64,000 nucleotides of DNA. Source: Prionace glauca (Eukaryota > Chordata > Chondrichthyes > Carcharhiniformes > Carcharhinidae). The translations under genes and the position numbers were made by a program. Positions 32,784 through 41,728 of the stretch are shown piece by piece; the stretch's first letter is position 1, and every line of letters begins with the position of its first letter. Under the pieces are notes generated by a model. That model did no database searches, had not been told where the DNA came from, and was given only the letters and a program-made list of their open reading frames with translations. Location of the stretch: contig CM075760.1 in the NCBI GenBank assembly GCA_037974335.1, positions 29,286,902-29,350,901 of the forward strand, written 5' to 3'.

Positions 32784-33323
32784 TTAGTAAGGCCTGCTAT
32801 ATCCCCGTATATGTAGACCGCTCATGTGGCTGTCCAAGTGACTCTTGAACAACCCTAGCGTGCCTGCTTCCACCACCTTACTCGGCAGTGCATTCCACAT
32901 CCCCACTACCCTTTGTGTGAAAAACTGCCCTCTAATATTAGTCTTATATCTAGCCCCCCTCACCCTAAGCCCGTGGCCCCTCGTTCTATCCATTTCTAAT
33001 AGTGGAAAAAGCTTACCACCATTTGCTCTATCTATCCCCTTCATAATCTTATAAACCTCTATTAGATCCCCCCTCAGCCGACGTCTCTCAAGGGAAAACA
33101 GCCCAAGTGCGTTCAATCTTTCCTCGTAAGACAGCCCTTCCATACCAGGCAACATCCTAGTAAATCTCCTCTGCACTCTCTCCAGGATCTCTACATCCTT
33201 CCGGTAGTACGGCGACCAGAACTGGACGCAGTACTCCAGGTGAGGCCTAACCAACGTTCTATACAACTGTAACATCAGACTCCTACTCTTATATTCTATA
33301 CCCCTTCCTATGAAGGCTAACAC
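32784..33323 (-). CDS. CR1 reverse transcriptase, C-terminal 179 residues (open)
   Basis: An open frame inside a 5'-truncated LINE: MLAFIGRGIEYKSRSLMLQLYRTLVRPHLEYCVQFWSPYYRKDVEILERVQRRFTRMLPGM, then FSLERRRLRGDLIEVYKIM and FFTQRVVGMWNALPSKVVEAG. The catalytic RT part is absent. The frame is intact, so the insertion is not very old. Not a host gene. Confidence 0.75.
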   Translation of the reverse strand: MLAFIGRGIEYKSRSLMLQLYRTLVRPHLEYCVQFWSPYYRKDVEILERVQRRFTRMLPGMEGLSYEERLNALGLFSLERRRLRGDLIEVYKIMKGIDRANGGKLFPLLEMDRTRGHGLRVRGARYKTNIRGQFFTQRVVGMWNALPSKVVEAGTLGLFKSHLDSHMSGLHIRGYSRPY

Positions 33324-33375
33324 GCTTTCCTCACCACATTCTGCACCTGCACCGACACCTTCAGGGACTTGTAGA
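32785..33375 (-). mobile_element. CR1 LINE, 5'-truncated, subfamily D
   Basis: Starts at the codons for SLKVSVQVQNVVRKA at about 33375 and ends at the end of ORF2 near 32785. The usual 3' untranslated tail is not recognisable to the left. Confidence 0.8.
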
Positions 33376-33589
33376 TGTTTGACAAAATGTGTAAGAATGG
33401 ATGTTTTTCCTTTGTTCGTCGGAGAGAGGCATTGGGTTTAACAGAAATCATTTCCCCATCGTCAAAAATAAAGCGTTTGATGCGAGGACCAATCCTGAGC
33501 GTTGAATGATTTCTTTGAGAGTTTCTCTCGCTAACAGTTCCTGTACTGGAGCGTTCGTTCTTGGGATTCTTACCTGAAATATAAACCAT
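33376..33589 (-). other. Unrecognised open stretch joined to a LINE
   Basis: Reading leftwards, 'ttatatttcag' at about 33575-33585 looks like a splice acceptor and is followed by an open frame of about 65 codons (KNPKNERSSTGTVSERNSQ, then RIGPRIKRFIFDDGEMISV) that runs straight into the LINE frame. I do not recognise the protein. It has a composition that could be real coding sequence (basic and serine rich), but one short frame is weak evidence. Alternatives: chance frame, or an old repeat. Confidence 0.2.
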
Positions 33590-33859
33590 TTAATTTTGTA
33601 TAGGAGATGCTTTCTCTGCATGACAAGGAAAGCTCTACAATATCCCAAAGATCAAATCTGACCCATGAGCAAGAGCGATCAGAACTTTCCTACCTATTCC
33701 TGATCACTTATTTTCAGCATTTTTTCTCACTTCACATCATAACAACAGAGCCCTTGTCCCTTCCAAATCCCTCAATGAACCTTTTACTGTTACCGTGCAA
33801 AGCGGATTTTTGTCATTCCATAAACATAGGTGATTGCTGGGCTATTTCAAAGAAGAAAA

Positions 33860-34150
33860 AAGAACCAACCAGTCGTGGAGTGGCATTTAGGACAGGCCAG
33901 ACAAAGATGATAGATTTCCTTCCCGAAATAATAATGTTCAGCAAAGGCGTTTCGCAATAATCAATTATAGCTTCGTGGTAATCATTTCAGAGTCGAGATT
34001 TACTTTGCATATATGCTCGTTTTATTTAATCAATTTAAATTCAAACAGCTATTTTGAAAAATGTAAACTCGTGTCCGAGGATCACGAGGCTTGACTTCCA
34101 GGGTTCAGAATAAGGGATACGATAATTTTGCCATCGGCATTGCATGGTGC
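33860..34150 (-). mobile_element. tRNA-derived SINE, strongly decayed
   Basis: 'gtggcatttaggacaggccagacaaagatgatagatttccttccc', then 'atttaaattcaaacagct' and 'gaactcgtgtcc'-like text follow the order of the SINE at 57945-58312. Divergence is high. Confidence 0.35.
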
Positions 34151-35224
34151 TGCCGTGACAACAACTGACTGAACATAGCTCTATCCCTAAAACGTCGTAG
34201 CAAATTTTGGTTTTTAAATGTTTATTTGTTTTGTGGTCCAATTTATGCACATGAACAAACAGTTTGTATGGAAAAGAGCTGACAGCGTGTTGCCCTGAAG
34301 AGTGATGTCGCAGACCTGGCGAGTTTGTTACAAGCACGGTAAATTCCTCCTTTCCCTTGTCTGGAGTGCGAAATAGAAAAAAAAGGAGAAATAATGAACA
34401 TTCTGCTTGTTATCTGTTTGGAACATTTGCACACATTCCGTTTCAGAGCTGAAGATTCAGGCTCCATCAGTTAACCCTTGATTGCCAGCCTATCTAGTTT
34501 TGAATGAAGTTTGAATGGATTGAATGTGAATCCATATTGCCCATTTGTCGTAATTTTGCTGTGCTTAGATTCAGCCAGGCAACAATTCCAACATTTCATC
34601 TCCATCGTGGTTATTTTGTGTCACATTACAACGAACAATGAAAATTATCTGATCTTTGAAGAACAAATTTTCAAAATGAAACTTTTGAAATTGGGAGGAT
34701 ATAAGATGTGTCGTGCAGCCCGACATGCAACATGCAACATGCAGCATGTCTGTGCTGTCAGACAGGGATTATGATGTAATTAGCCAGCAATTTTAAAAGA
34801 AACGCTCATGCAACTTAATAGAACAATACATTTATTGAGCAATATTGTTACGTTTTACTTCAAAACCTTCTAATCCTCACGTCAATTTGATGTGACCAGC
34901 AAATATTGAAATTGCGTTTTTAATTGCTGGCTCCAAATTGTTCATCTGATTCATGTGCTGCAGATGTCCCTGCACCGGATCCTTGGAACAGAACTTCCCG
35001 CCTGTTACCAAGTTTGGCGATTACGTGCCTTCTATGATGGTCTAGAAAACCAGTAAATTCAGAGTATTAGCTATTGCCAACATATTGCTGGCCTTACCAG
35101 CTGGATATACAGCCCATGAAAGAATAAGAAATTGCAACTGAAATCAGCATTTCACAACACCTGCAATAGCAAAGCCAGTCCAGGAGATGGCAGTGAAACG
35201 GTGCTTCTTGACACGACACGATGA
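34151..35224. other. No gene recognised
   Basis: Holds the second copy of the 37-bp direct repeat (34696-34732), which is followed by a 7-bp tandem (catgcaa, catgcaa, catgcag). Otherwise nothing I can name. Confidence 0.4.
34696..34732. repeat. Short direct repeat, copy 2 of 2
   Basis: Matches 31573-31609 with one mismatch (g for a at the centre). Confidence 0.85.
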
Positions 35225-37632
35225 TCATAGAACATAGAACATTACAGCACAAACAGGCCCTTCGGCCCTCGAGTTGCGCCGATCGCATCAACCCCACCAA
35301 TCTATAGACCTATCTATAACCCCCAATCCCATTAAACCCCATATACTCATCCAGAAGTCTTTTAAAAGACCCCAGCGAGTTCGCCTCCACCACCGACGAC
35401 GGCAGCCGATTCCAATCACTCACTACCCTCTGAGTGAAAAACTTACCCCTAACATCACCTCTGTACTTCCCTCCCCGCACCTTAAATCTGTGTCCTCTCG
35501 TAGCGACCATTTCAACCCGGGGAAATAGCCTCTGAGAGTCCACCCTATCTATTCCTCTCAACATTTTATAAACTTCTATCAGGTCGCCTCTCAACCTTCG
35601 CCTCTCCAGGGAAAAGAGTCCCAGCTCCCTCAACCTATCTTCATAAGGCATGCCTCCCAGTCCAGGCAACATCCTTGTAAATCTCCTCTGCACCCTTTCA
35701 ATAGCTTCTACATCTTTCCTATAGTGAGACGACCAGAACTGCGCACAGTACTCCAAATGAGGCCTGACGAGGGTCCTGTAAAGTTGCAGCATTACCTCCC
35801 GACTCCTAAACTCAATCCCTCGATTAATGAAGGCCAGTACACCATACGCCTTCTTGACCACCTCCTCCACCTGCGAGGCCGATTTAAGAGTCCTGTGAAC
35901 CCGGACCCCGAGATCCTTCTGCTCTTCAACGCTACTAAGACCCCTGCCCTTAATAGTGTACTCGTTCATCCCGTTGGTTCTGCCGAAATGGACTACTACA
36001 CATTTATCCGCGTTGAAGTCCATCTGCCACTTCTCCGCCCATTCCTGTATCCTATCTATGTCCTGCTGCAACTTTTGACATCCTTCCAGACCATCCACAA
36101 CACCGCCGACCTTCGTGTCATCAGCGAACTTGCTAACCCATCCCTCCACTTCCTCATCCAGGTCATTTATGAAAATGACAAACAACAAGGGTCCCAGAAC
36201 AGATCCCTGGGGCACCCCACTGGTGACTGACCTCCATTCCGAAAAAGACCCATCCACAACCACTCTCTGCCTTCTGCAGGCAAGCCAGTTCTGGATCCAC
36301 AAGGCCAAAGGCCCTTGGATCCCATGCCCTCTCACCTTCTCAAGAAGTCTTGCATGGGGGACCTTATCAAAAGCCTTGCTGAAGTCCATGTACACTCCGT
36401 CCACGGCACTTCCTTCGTCAATGTGTTCAGTCACATTATCGAAGAACTCAACTAGGCTCGTAAGGCACGACCTGCCCTTGACAAATCCATGCTGACTATT
36501 CCTGATCATGTCAAACCTCTCCAAATGGTCGTAAATCTTGTCCCTCAGAAGCCTCTCCATCAGCTTACCAACCACTGAGGTCAGACTCACCGGGCGGTAA
36601 TTTCCCGGGCTATCTCTGTTCCCTTTCTTGAAAATAGGGACTACATCCGCAATCCTCCAATCTTCCGGAACCTCTCCCGTCTCCATTGACGACGCAAAGA
36701 TCATCGCCAAGGGCTCTGCAATCACTTCCCTGGCCTCCCACAGTATCCTGGGGTACATCCCATCTGGTCCCGGCGACTTATCTACCTTGATAGAATTCAA
36801 AAGTTCTAACACGTCCTCCTCTTTAATGTCCACGTACTCAATCTTTTCCACCTGCTGCAAGTCCATAGCAAGATCTCCCAAATCAGCTTCCACTGTGAAT
36901 ACTGATGCAAAGTACTCATTAAGCACCTCCGCCATTTCTTCTGGTTCTACACAGACCTTTCCCCCTTCATCTTTTATAGGTCCTATCCTTTCCCTTCTCA
37001 CCCTTTTACCTTTCACATACTTATAGAAGGCCTTGGGATTTTCTTTAATCTTACCCGCCAAGGTCTTCTCATGACCCCTTCTGGCTCTCCTAATTTCCCT
37101 TTTAACCTCCTTTCTACAGTCCTTATATTCTTCAAGATCCTTAACCTGTCCTAGTTCCCTGAACCTTTTGTATACCTTCCTTTTCCTCCTGACTAGGTTC
37201 AACACAGCCTTCGTGCACCACGGTTCCCGCGACCTACCAAAACCCCCTTGCCTTATCGGAACATTGTCATGCAGAGCGCTAGACAAACATTCCTTGAATA
37301 TCCGCCACCTTCCTTCGGTACTCTTCCCTAAGAATGCCTCCTTCCAGTTTATTTGTCCAAGTAACTTCCTGACTTCTTCGTATCTCCCCTTACTCCAGAC
37401 AAACACCTTCCTAGCCTGTCTGATCCTATCTCGTTCCAATGCAATTGTGAAGGAGATAGAATTATGATCTCCATTCCCAAGATGCTCTCCTACCGAGAGA
37501 TCCATCACCTGCCCTGGTTCATTCGCCAGTACCAGGTCAAGTACTGCCTCACCCCTCGTAGGCTTGTCCACATACTGTGTCAGGAAACCTTCCTGAACAC
37601 ACCTAACAAACTCCTCTCCAGCCGAACCCCTT
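35225..37632 (-). mobile_element. CR1 LINE, 5'-truncated in the endonuclease, subfamily C
   Basis: Runs on the minus strand from GSAGEEFVRCVQEGFLTQYVDKPTRGE (37632) through the complete RT to a tail reading 'ggtggggttgatgcgatcggcgcaactcgagggccgaagggcctgttt' and TTCTATG-type ends at 35225. The tail alone recurs on the plus strand at 48319-48399. The frame is uninterrupted, so the insertion is recent. Confidence 0.93.
35310..37571 (-). CDS. CR1 ORF2: endonuclease C-terminal part and complete reverse transcriptase
   Basis: 753 codons without a stop. The endonuclease end keeps LDLVLANEPGQ and NGDHNS. RT blocks follow: [81 protein letters not shown], catalytic FADDTKVGG, and the C-terminal FFTQRVVSDWNRLPSSVVEA. 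It lacks the N-terminal two thirds of the endonuclease because of 5' truncation, so it cannot mobilise itself. The first Met of the frame is probably not a real start. Confidence 0.85.
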   Translation of the reverse strand: MDKPTRGEAVLDLVLANEPGQVMDLSVGEHLGNGDHNSISFTIALERDRIRQARKVFVWSKGRYEEVRKLLGQINWKEAFLGKSTEGRWRIFKECLSSALHDNVPIRQGGFGRSREPWCTKAVLNLVRRKRKVYKRFRELGQVKDLEEYKDCRKEVKREIRRARRGHEKTLAGKIKENPKAFYKYVKGKRVRRERIGPIKDEGGKVCVEPEEMAEVLNEYFASVFTVEADLGDLAMDLQQVEKIEYVDIKEEDVLELLNSIKVDKSPGPDGMYPRILWEAREVIAEPLAMIFASSMETGEVPEDWRIADVVPIFKKGNRDSPGNYRPVSLTSVVGKLMERLLRDKIYDHLERFDMIRNSQHGFVKGRSCLTSLVEFFDNVTEHIDEGSAVDGVYMDFSKAFDKVPHARLLEKVRGHGIQGPLALWIQNWLACRRQRVVVDGSFSEWRSVTSGVPQGSVLGPLLFVIFINDLDEEVEGWVSKFADDTKVGGVVDGLEGCQKLQQDIDRIQEWAEKWQMDFNADKCVVVHFGRTNGMNEYTIKGRGLSSVEEQKDLGVRVHRTLKSASQVEEVVKKAYGVLAFINRGIEFRSREVMLQLYRTLVRPHLEYCAQFWSSHYRKDVEAIERVQRRFTRMLPGLGGMPYEDRLRELGLFSLERRRLRGDLIEVYKMLRGIDRVDSQRLFPRVEMVATRGHRFKVRGGKYRGDVRGKFFTQRVVSDWNRLPSSVVEANSLGSFKRLLDEYMGFNGIGGYR

Positions 37633-37639
37633 CTCAGTT

Positions 37640-38650
37640 ATTTCTGTAATAGACTCAGTCTTTGTCCACCCTAAACGTGACCCAGTTGATATGACCGAAA
37701 TCATGCTTCTGGTTATATAACAATAATTCTCAGTTTATTCTGTACTCAGCAAACTCCCAGTTGTTACGATACTGCACCCAAGCCTCATTACACTGTTCAT
37801 TCTGGCAGTTATGACAGCGCGGAATTAATTCTCGTCTAATGTCATGAAATTCCATATCTCCGCTGTTTCTTCACTAGACCCTCTCTCCCCTGATAATGCA
37901 CTAGGACATGTTACTCTTTGCATTACACTAGGCTCTGTCTCAGTTATTACGTTGCTGGAACCTGCCACGTATAAAGAAACATTGACAATATCTCAATCAC
38001 TGCTGAACTAGTCCACCTTCCTGTTCATGTCGAATAACCCGTTCATAATTATTATTCTATTTCATGATTTATTTATTGCTGCAATTGCCCCGTCAAAGGT
38101 TATATCAATCAAAAGCTTTGGTTTGAAATCACTGCATCGGCTTTGTCTCAGTTTATATTATACAATGGCGAGAATCAGACACAATTACACTTGGTGACAG
38201 CTTTATTGCGCCAGCTGCTGTCTCCTTTATTAATGAGCCAAACCACACCTTTGCTCATTTTACATATTATGCTTTCTCAATTATTGCTTTATTCTGCATT
38301 TCCTCACTTTTTATTCCACTGGGCCACATCTCTGTTTATGTCACACTAGATCATGTCTCTATTTTCTGATAGCGCTGATGCGCTGGAACCAGTATCAGTA
38401 CAAATTACAGCACACATTGTCTCTGCATATATTAGAATAGACCATGTCTTTGTCAAAACTGAGCATGGCATGTCTGTTTATATGAGAAAACACCACGCTG
38501 GTTAGTAATATACTGTATACACTCTCTCAGTAATGACTGGACTGGATCCAGTCTTCATTCACATTAGTTCAGGTGTTGTATCGATATCTGGTGCATTCGG
38601 CTCTGTCTCTGTAGTATTGCACAAAACCCGTCCCTCGTTTATATTACAAC
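37640..38650. repeat. Possible decayed minisatellite, ~27-bp motif
   Basis: Phrases such as 'ctctgtctcagttattac', 'ctttgtctcagtttatattatac', 'atctctgtttatgtcacactagatc', 'gtctctgcatatattagaatagacc' and 'ccctcgtttatattacaacagatc' recur, and suggest an old tandem array with a unit like atgtctctgtttatattacactagacc. Copies are far apart from consensus and spacing is irregular. Confidence 0.35.
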
Positions 38651-38838
38651 AGATCAGATGAGTTGGATTGGCCATGCAAAATGGTCCGTTATTTTCCCTT
38701 AGAGTACGTGGATAAGCCGTGGTAAATGTGTGGGGCTACCAGGGATAGGGCAGTGGCGAGGAGCTGGTTGGGACGCAGCCTCGGTTCACCAGATGGCCTT
38801 TCTTCTGAACTGTAGGTTCTACGGTTCTACGGATTCTA
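38650..38838 (+). mobile_element. V-type SINE, 3' half
   Basis: 'gttggattggccatgcaaaatggtccgttattttcccttagagt' and 'gtggggctaccagggatagggc' followed by 'agatggcctttcttctgaactgtaggttctacggttctacgg' is the 3' part and tail of an HE1-like SINE. A CR1 fragment follows with no gap. Confidence 0.5.
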
Positions 38839-39312
38839 CGGATTGAGCTATGAGGAGAGGCTGAATAAACTAGGCTTGTACTCGTTAGAGTTTAGAAGAA
38901 TGAGGGGAGATCTCATTGAGACGTATAAGATGATGAATGGGATGGATAGGATAGAGGTGGAGAGACTCTTCCCGCTCAAAAAAGACAGTAGGACTAGGGG
39001 GCACAGCCTCAAGATAAAGGGGGGGGGGCGGTTTAGAACGGAGTTGAGGAGGAACTTCTTCACTCAAAGGGTGGTGAATCTCTGGAATTCTCTGCCCGTT
39101 GAAGTGGTGGAGGCTGCCTCGCTAAATATTTTTAAGAAACGGGTTGATGGGTTTTTGATAAGAGAAGGGATTAAGGGTTATGGGGAGAGGGCAGGAAGGT
39201 GGAGCTGAGTCACGACAGATCAGCCATGATCTTATTGAATGGCGGGGCAGGCTCGAAGGGCCAGATGGCCTACTCCTGCTCCTATTTCTTATGTTCTTAT
39301 GTTCTTATGTCG
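38838..39312 (+). mobile_element. CR1 LINE, 5'-truncated, young subfamily A
   Basis: Last 121 codons of ORF2 (SYEERLNKLGLYSLEFRRMRGD ... FFTQRVVNLWNSLPVEVVEAAS) plus the 3' untranslated region and the TTCTTATG tail. Nearly identical to 44276-44740; a run of eight G plus one extra glycine codon distinguishes it. Confidence 0.93.
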
Positions 39313-40014
39313 AAGAAATATCATAGACATTTGCGTGCTTATTTATTTTAAATATTGTATTTTCTAATAACCCCCTTTGGAGAAATGATCTCGTTTAGCA
39401 ATTCTCCTTCAGTTTTCCCAGTGATAACCTTCAGCCAATCCCTTCCATGAATGCATGAAAATGCCAAACAGTTCATGTGTTTCAACTGAAGGTCATTTAA
39501 GATGTAAGTACTTACTGACAAACATTCTGTTGTTTGCTCTTTCATACAAAATGATTTCAGCCTCACTATTTTGTTCCCGGCGTTGACTTATCTGTCTTTA
39601 GGGATCTGTTGGAAAATAGATAAATCTCGTCTCGAATGACGAGGACATTACGGAAATTGATCTTCTCAGTGTCTCATGAAACTTCCTGATATAAGACAGA
39701 ATTGTGTGCTGATTGGTGAAAATGATGGTGAAAATGACCCTGGATATATAGCCGACAGGAGATAATTACACCTGGAATTCTCAGACTCCTTATTCCTATT
39801 GATACAAAGGATTGAAACATCTGCTACTCTCCGGAGAAGGAGCAATATTTCTATTTAACCGTTACCTTCACCAATTCCATGGTAACCATCCTAAATATTT
39901 TCTACTCTGTATGGGTTGTACAATCTCGGTGATACGATGTAGCAGGATCAGGTGTATCATAAGGGTGGCCGGGCCTTATATGATATAAACAGTGATATTG
40001 CCTGTGTACATGGG
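39313..40014. other. No gene recognised; left flank of the full-length LINE
   Basis: Intergenic sequence without named repeats. If the LINE inserted in the zinc-finger gene at 44.74 kb, this should be the continuation of that gene's 3' side, but I see no zinc-finger remains. Confidence 0.35.
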
Positions 40015-40556
40015 CTGAGCAGAGAGAGAGAGAGCTAAGAATTTACCTGTTAAAAACCTGTTTAAAATAAGTTTAAAGCACTTTGTTCTTTGTAGAACTG
40101 TTTAAAGCATTTATTTTATTGTCTTTACTGCTAGTTTAGAACGAGTTGTGGACGAAGCTGCTTTAATTTAAATTAATTATCAGGGCCACACGGTGAAGCC
40201 TTTCACTGTTTACTGAGCAGAGAGAGAGAGAGCTAAGAATTTACCTGTTAAAAACCTGTTTAAAATAAGTTTAAAGCACTTTGTTCTTTGTAGAACTGTT
40301 TAAAGCATTTATTTTATTGTCTTTACTGCTAGTTTAGAACGAGTTGTGGACGAAGCTGCTTTAATTTAAATTAATTATCAGGGCCACACGGTGAAGCCTT
40401 TCACTGTTTGCTGAGCAGAGAGAGAGAGAGCTAAGAATTTACCTGTTAAAAACCTGTTTAAAATAAGTTTAAAGCACTTTGTTCTTTGTAGAACTGTTTA
40501 AAGCATTTATTTTATTGTCTTTACTGCTAGTTTAGAACGAGTTGTGGACGAGCCTG
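40015..40556 (+). repeat. 198-bp tandem monomers forming the LINE 5' end
   Basis: The unit starts ctgagcagagagagagagag at 40015, 40213 and 40411 (period exactly 198 bp), with a third copy cut after about 145 bp near 'gttgtggacgagcctgctt'. Copies one and two differ at essentially one base (a/g just before the next unit). The array runs straight into the rest of the LINE 5' untranslated region, like the promoter monomers of mouse L1. Confidence 0.93.
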
Positions 40557-40791
40557 CTTCTAATCAGCGCTAGGTTTAAAAGGAGGCCTGGTGTAGGAAG
40601 CGGGCAGCGTCTGAGCGGGCAGTGGAGTGAGAGGGAAGCAGAGTGAGCTAATAGGGCTTAATATCAAAAAGGGCTGGAGGGAAAAAAGGACAGGTGAGTT
40701 CGTTTGAAAAAAAAACAAGGAAAAAAAAAAAAAATTTTTTTTTTTTCCCCATTACTACTACAGCAAGAAACAAGGAAAATTACAGTGAATA

Positions 40792-41691
40792 ATGGAGGGG
40801 CATGTGATGTGTGGTTTCTGTATGATGTGGGAACTGGTGGACCCCAGGGTACTTCCCAGTGACCATGTCTGCAGTAAGTGCAGGTTGCTGGAGGAGCTCC
40901 AGCTCAAGGTGGATGAGCTGGCCTCTGAGCTACAGACACTGAGGCTCATCAGGGGGAGAGAAGGTGCCCCTAGACTGGCTAAATCTAAGGGTCAGGGACA
41001 AAAGGGGGCTGCTGGGAGGAGGAAGGGGGGTGAGGAGAGGAGGCCTCAGCCTCTTAACCTGCATAACAGGTTTGAGGTTCTTGCTTCCAGTCTGGAAGAG
41101 GACGAGGCAAGGGAGGTTGGTGAGCAAACTGCACACGGTACAGTGATGCAGCAGGACATAGGCAAAGAGAAGGGGAAAAGGAACGTAGTAGTGATTGGGG
41201 ATAGTGGGGTGAAGGGTATTGACACTGTCCTTTGTCACAATGACAAAGTGCACAGAAGGGTGTGTTGTCTGCCTGGTGCTCGGGTACAGGATGTCGCAGC
41301 TGGGCTGCAGAGGAATCTGGAGTGGGAGGGTGAGAACCCAGTCGTTGTAGTACATGTGGGTGCCGGCGACGTAGGCAAAATGCGGACTGAGGATCTGGGA
41401 AGGGAGTATGAGAAGCTGGGAATGGAATTAAAAAGTAGAACCGACAAGGTGGTTATCTCTGGGCTACTGCCTGAACCGAGGGCAGACGGGTGTAGGGTTG
41501 ATAGGATAAAGGAAGTAAATGGGTGGCTCAGGGATTGGTGTGGGAGGAATGGGTTCGAATTTATGGGGCATTGGCACCAGTATTGGGGTAGGTGGGACCT
41601 GTTCGGGCAGGATGGGGTTGGTCTGAATCATGCTGGGACCAGAGTGCTGGCGAATCGAGTAAAGAGGACTGTAGACAAGGCTTTAAACTAA
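40792..41691 (+). CDS. CR1 ORF1: zinc-knuckle and SGNH-esterase-like protein
   Basis: 299 residues. N-terminal CxxC pairs (C7, C10, C27, C30) suggest a zinc-binding fold of the type found in CR1 ORF1. A short leucine-rich helix (LLEELQLKVDELASELQTL, 32-50) could be a coiled coil, followed by a basic, low-complexity linker (60-85). The C-terminal half resembles an SGNH hydrolase, known in CR1 ORF1 proteins: VVVIGDSGVKG with G136-D137-S138, VVVHVGAGDVGK at 185-196 and DGVGLNHAG at 274-282. In the usual motif the last block is DxxH; here position 277 is Gly, and the N of the GxND block is also replaced, so the esterase may be inactive. ORF1 proteins bind LINE RNA in the cytoplasmic particle; that role is by family. 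Confidence 0.8.
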   Translation: MEGHVMCGFCMMWELVDPRVLPSDHVCSKCRLLEELQLKVDELASELQTLRLIRGREGAPRLAKSKGQGQKGAAGRRKGGEERRPQPLNLHNRFEVLASSLEEDEAREVGEQTAHGTVMQQDIGKEKGKRNVVVIGDSGVKGIDTVLCHNDKVHRRVCCLPGARVQDVAAGLQRNLEWEGENPVVVVHVGAGDVGKMRTEDLGREYEKLGMELKSRTDKVVISGLLPEPRADGCRVDRIKEVNGWLRDWCGRNGFEFMGHWHQYWGRWDLFGQDGVGLNHAGTRVLANRVKRTVDKALN

Positions 41692-41728
41692 TTAGGGGGG
41701 GGGGGAGGGTGCGAGGGTAGGTGACGCT

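Noticed and set aside
34080-34155. Possible tRNA on the minus strand
   Set aside because: No pairing acceptor or T stem; the region fits better as the head of a decayed SINE.
35724-37467. Plus-strand frames of 99-168 codons
   Set aside because: Antisense shadows of the minus-strand CR1 ORF2.
39950-40020. Target-site duplication of the full-length LINE
   Set aside because: No convincing direct repeat between the left flank at 40.0 kb and the right flank at 44.74 kb; CR1 elements often lack clear duplications.
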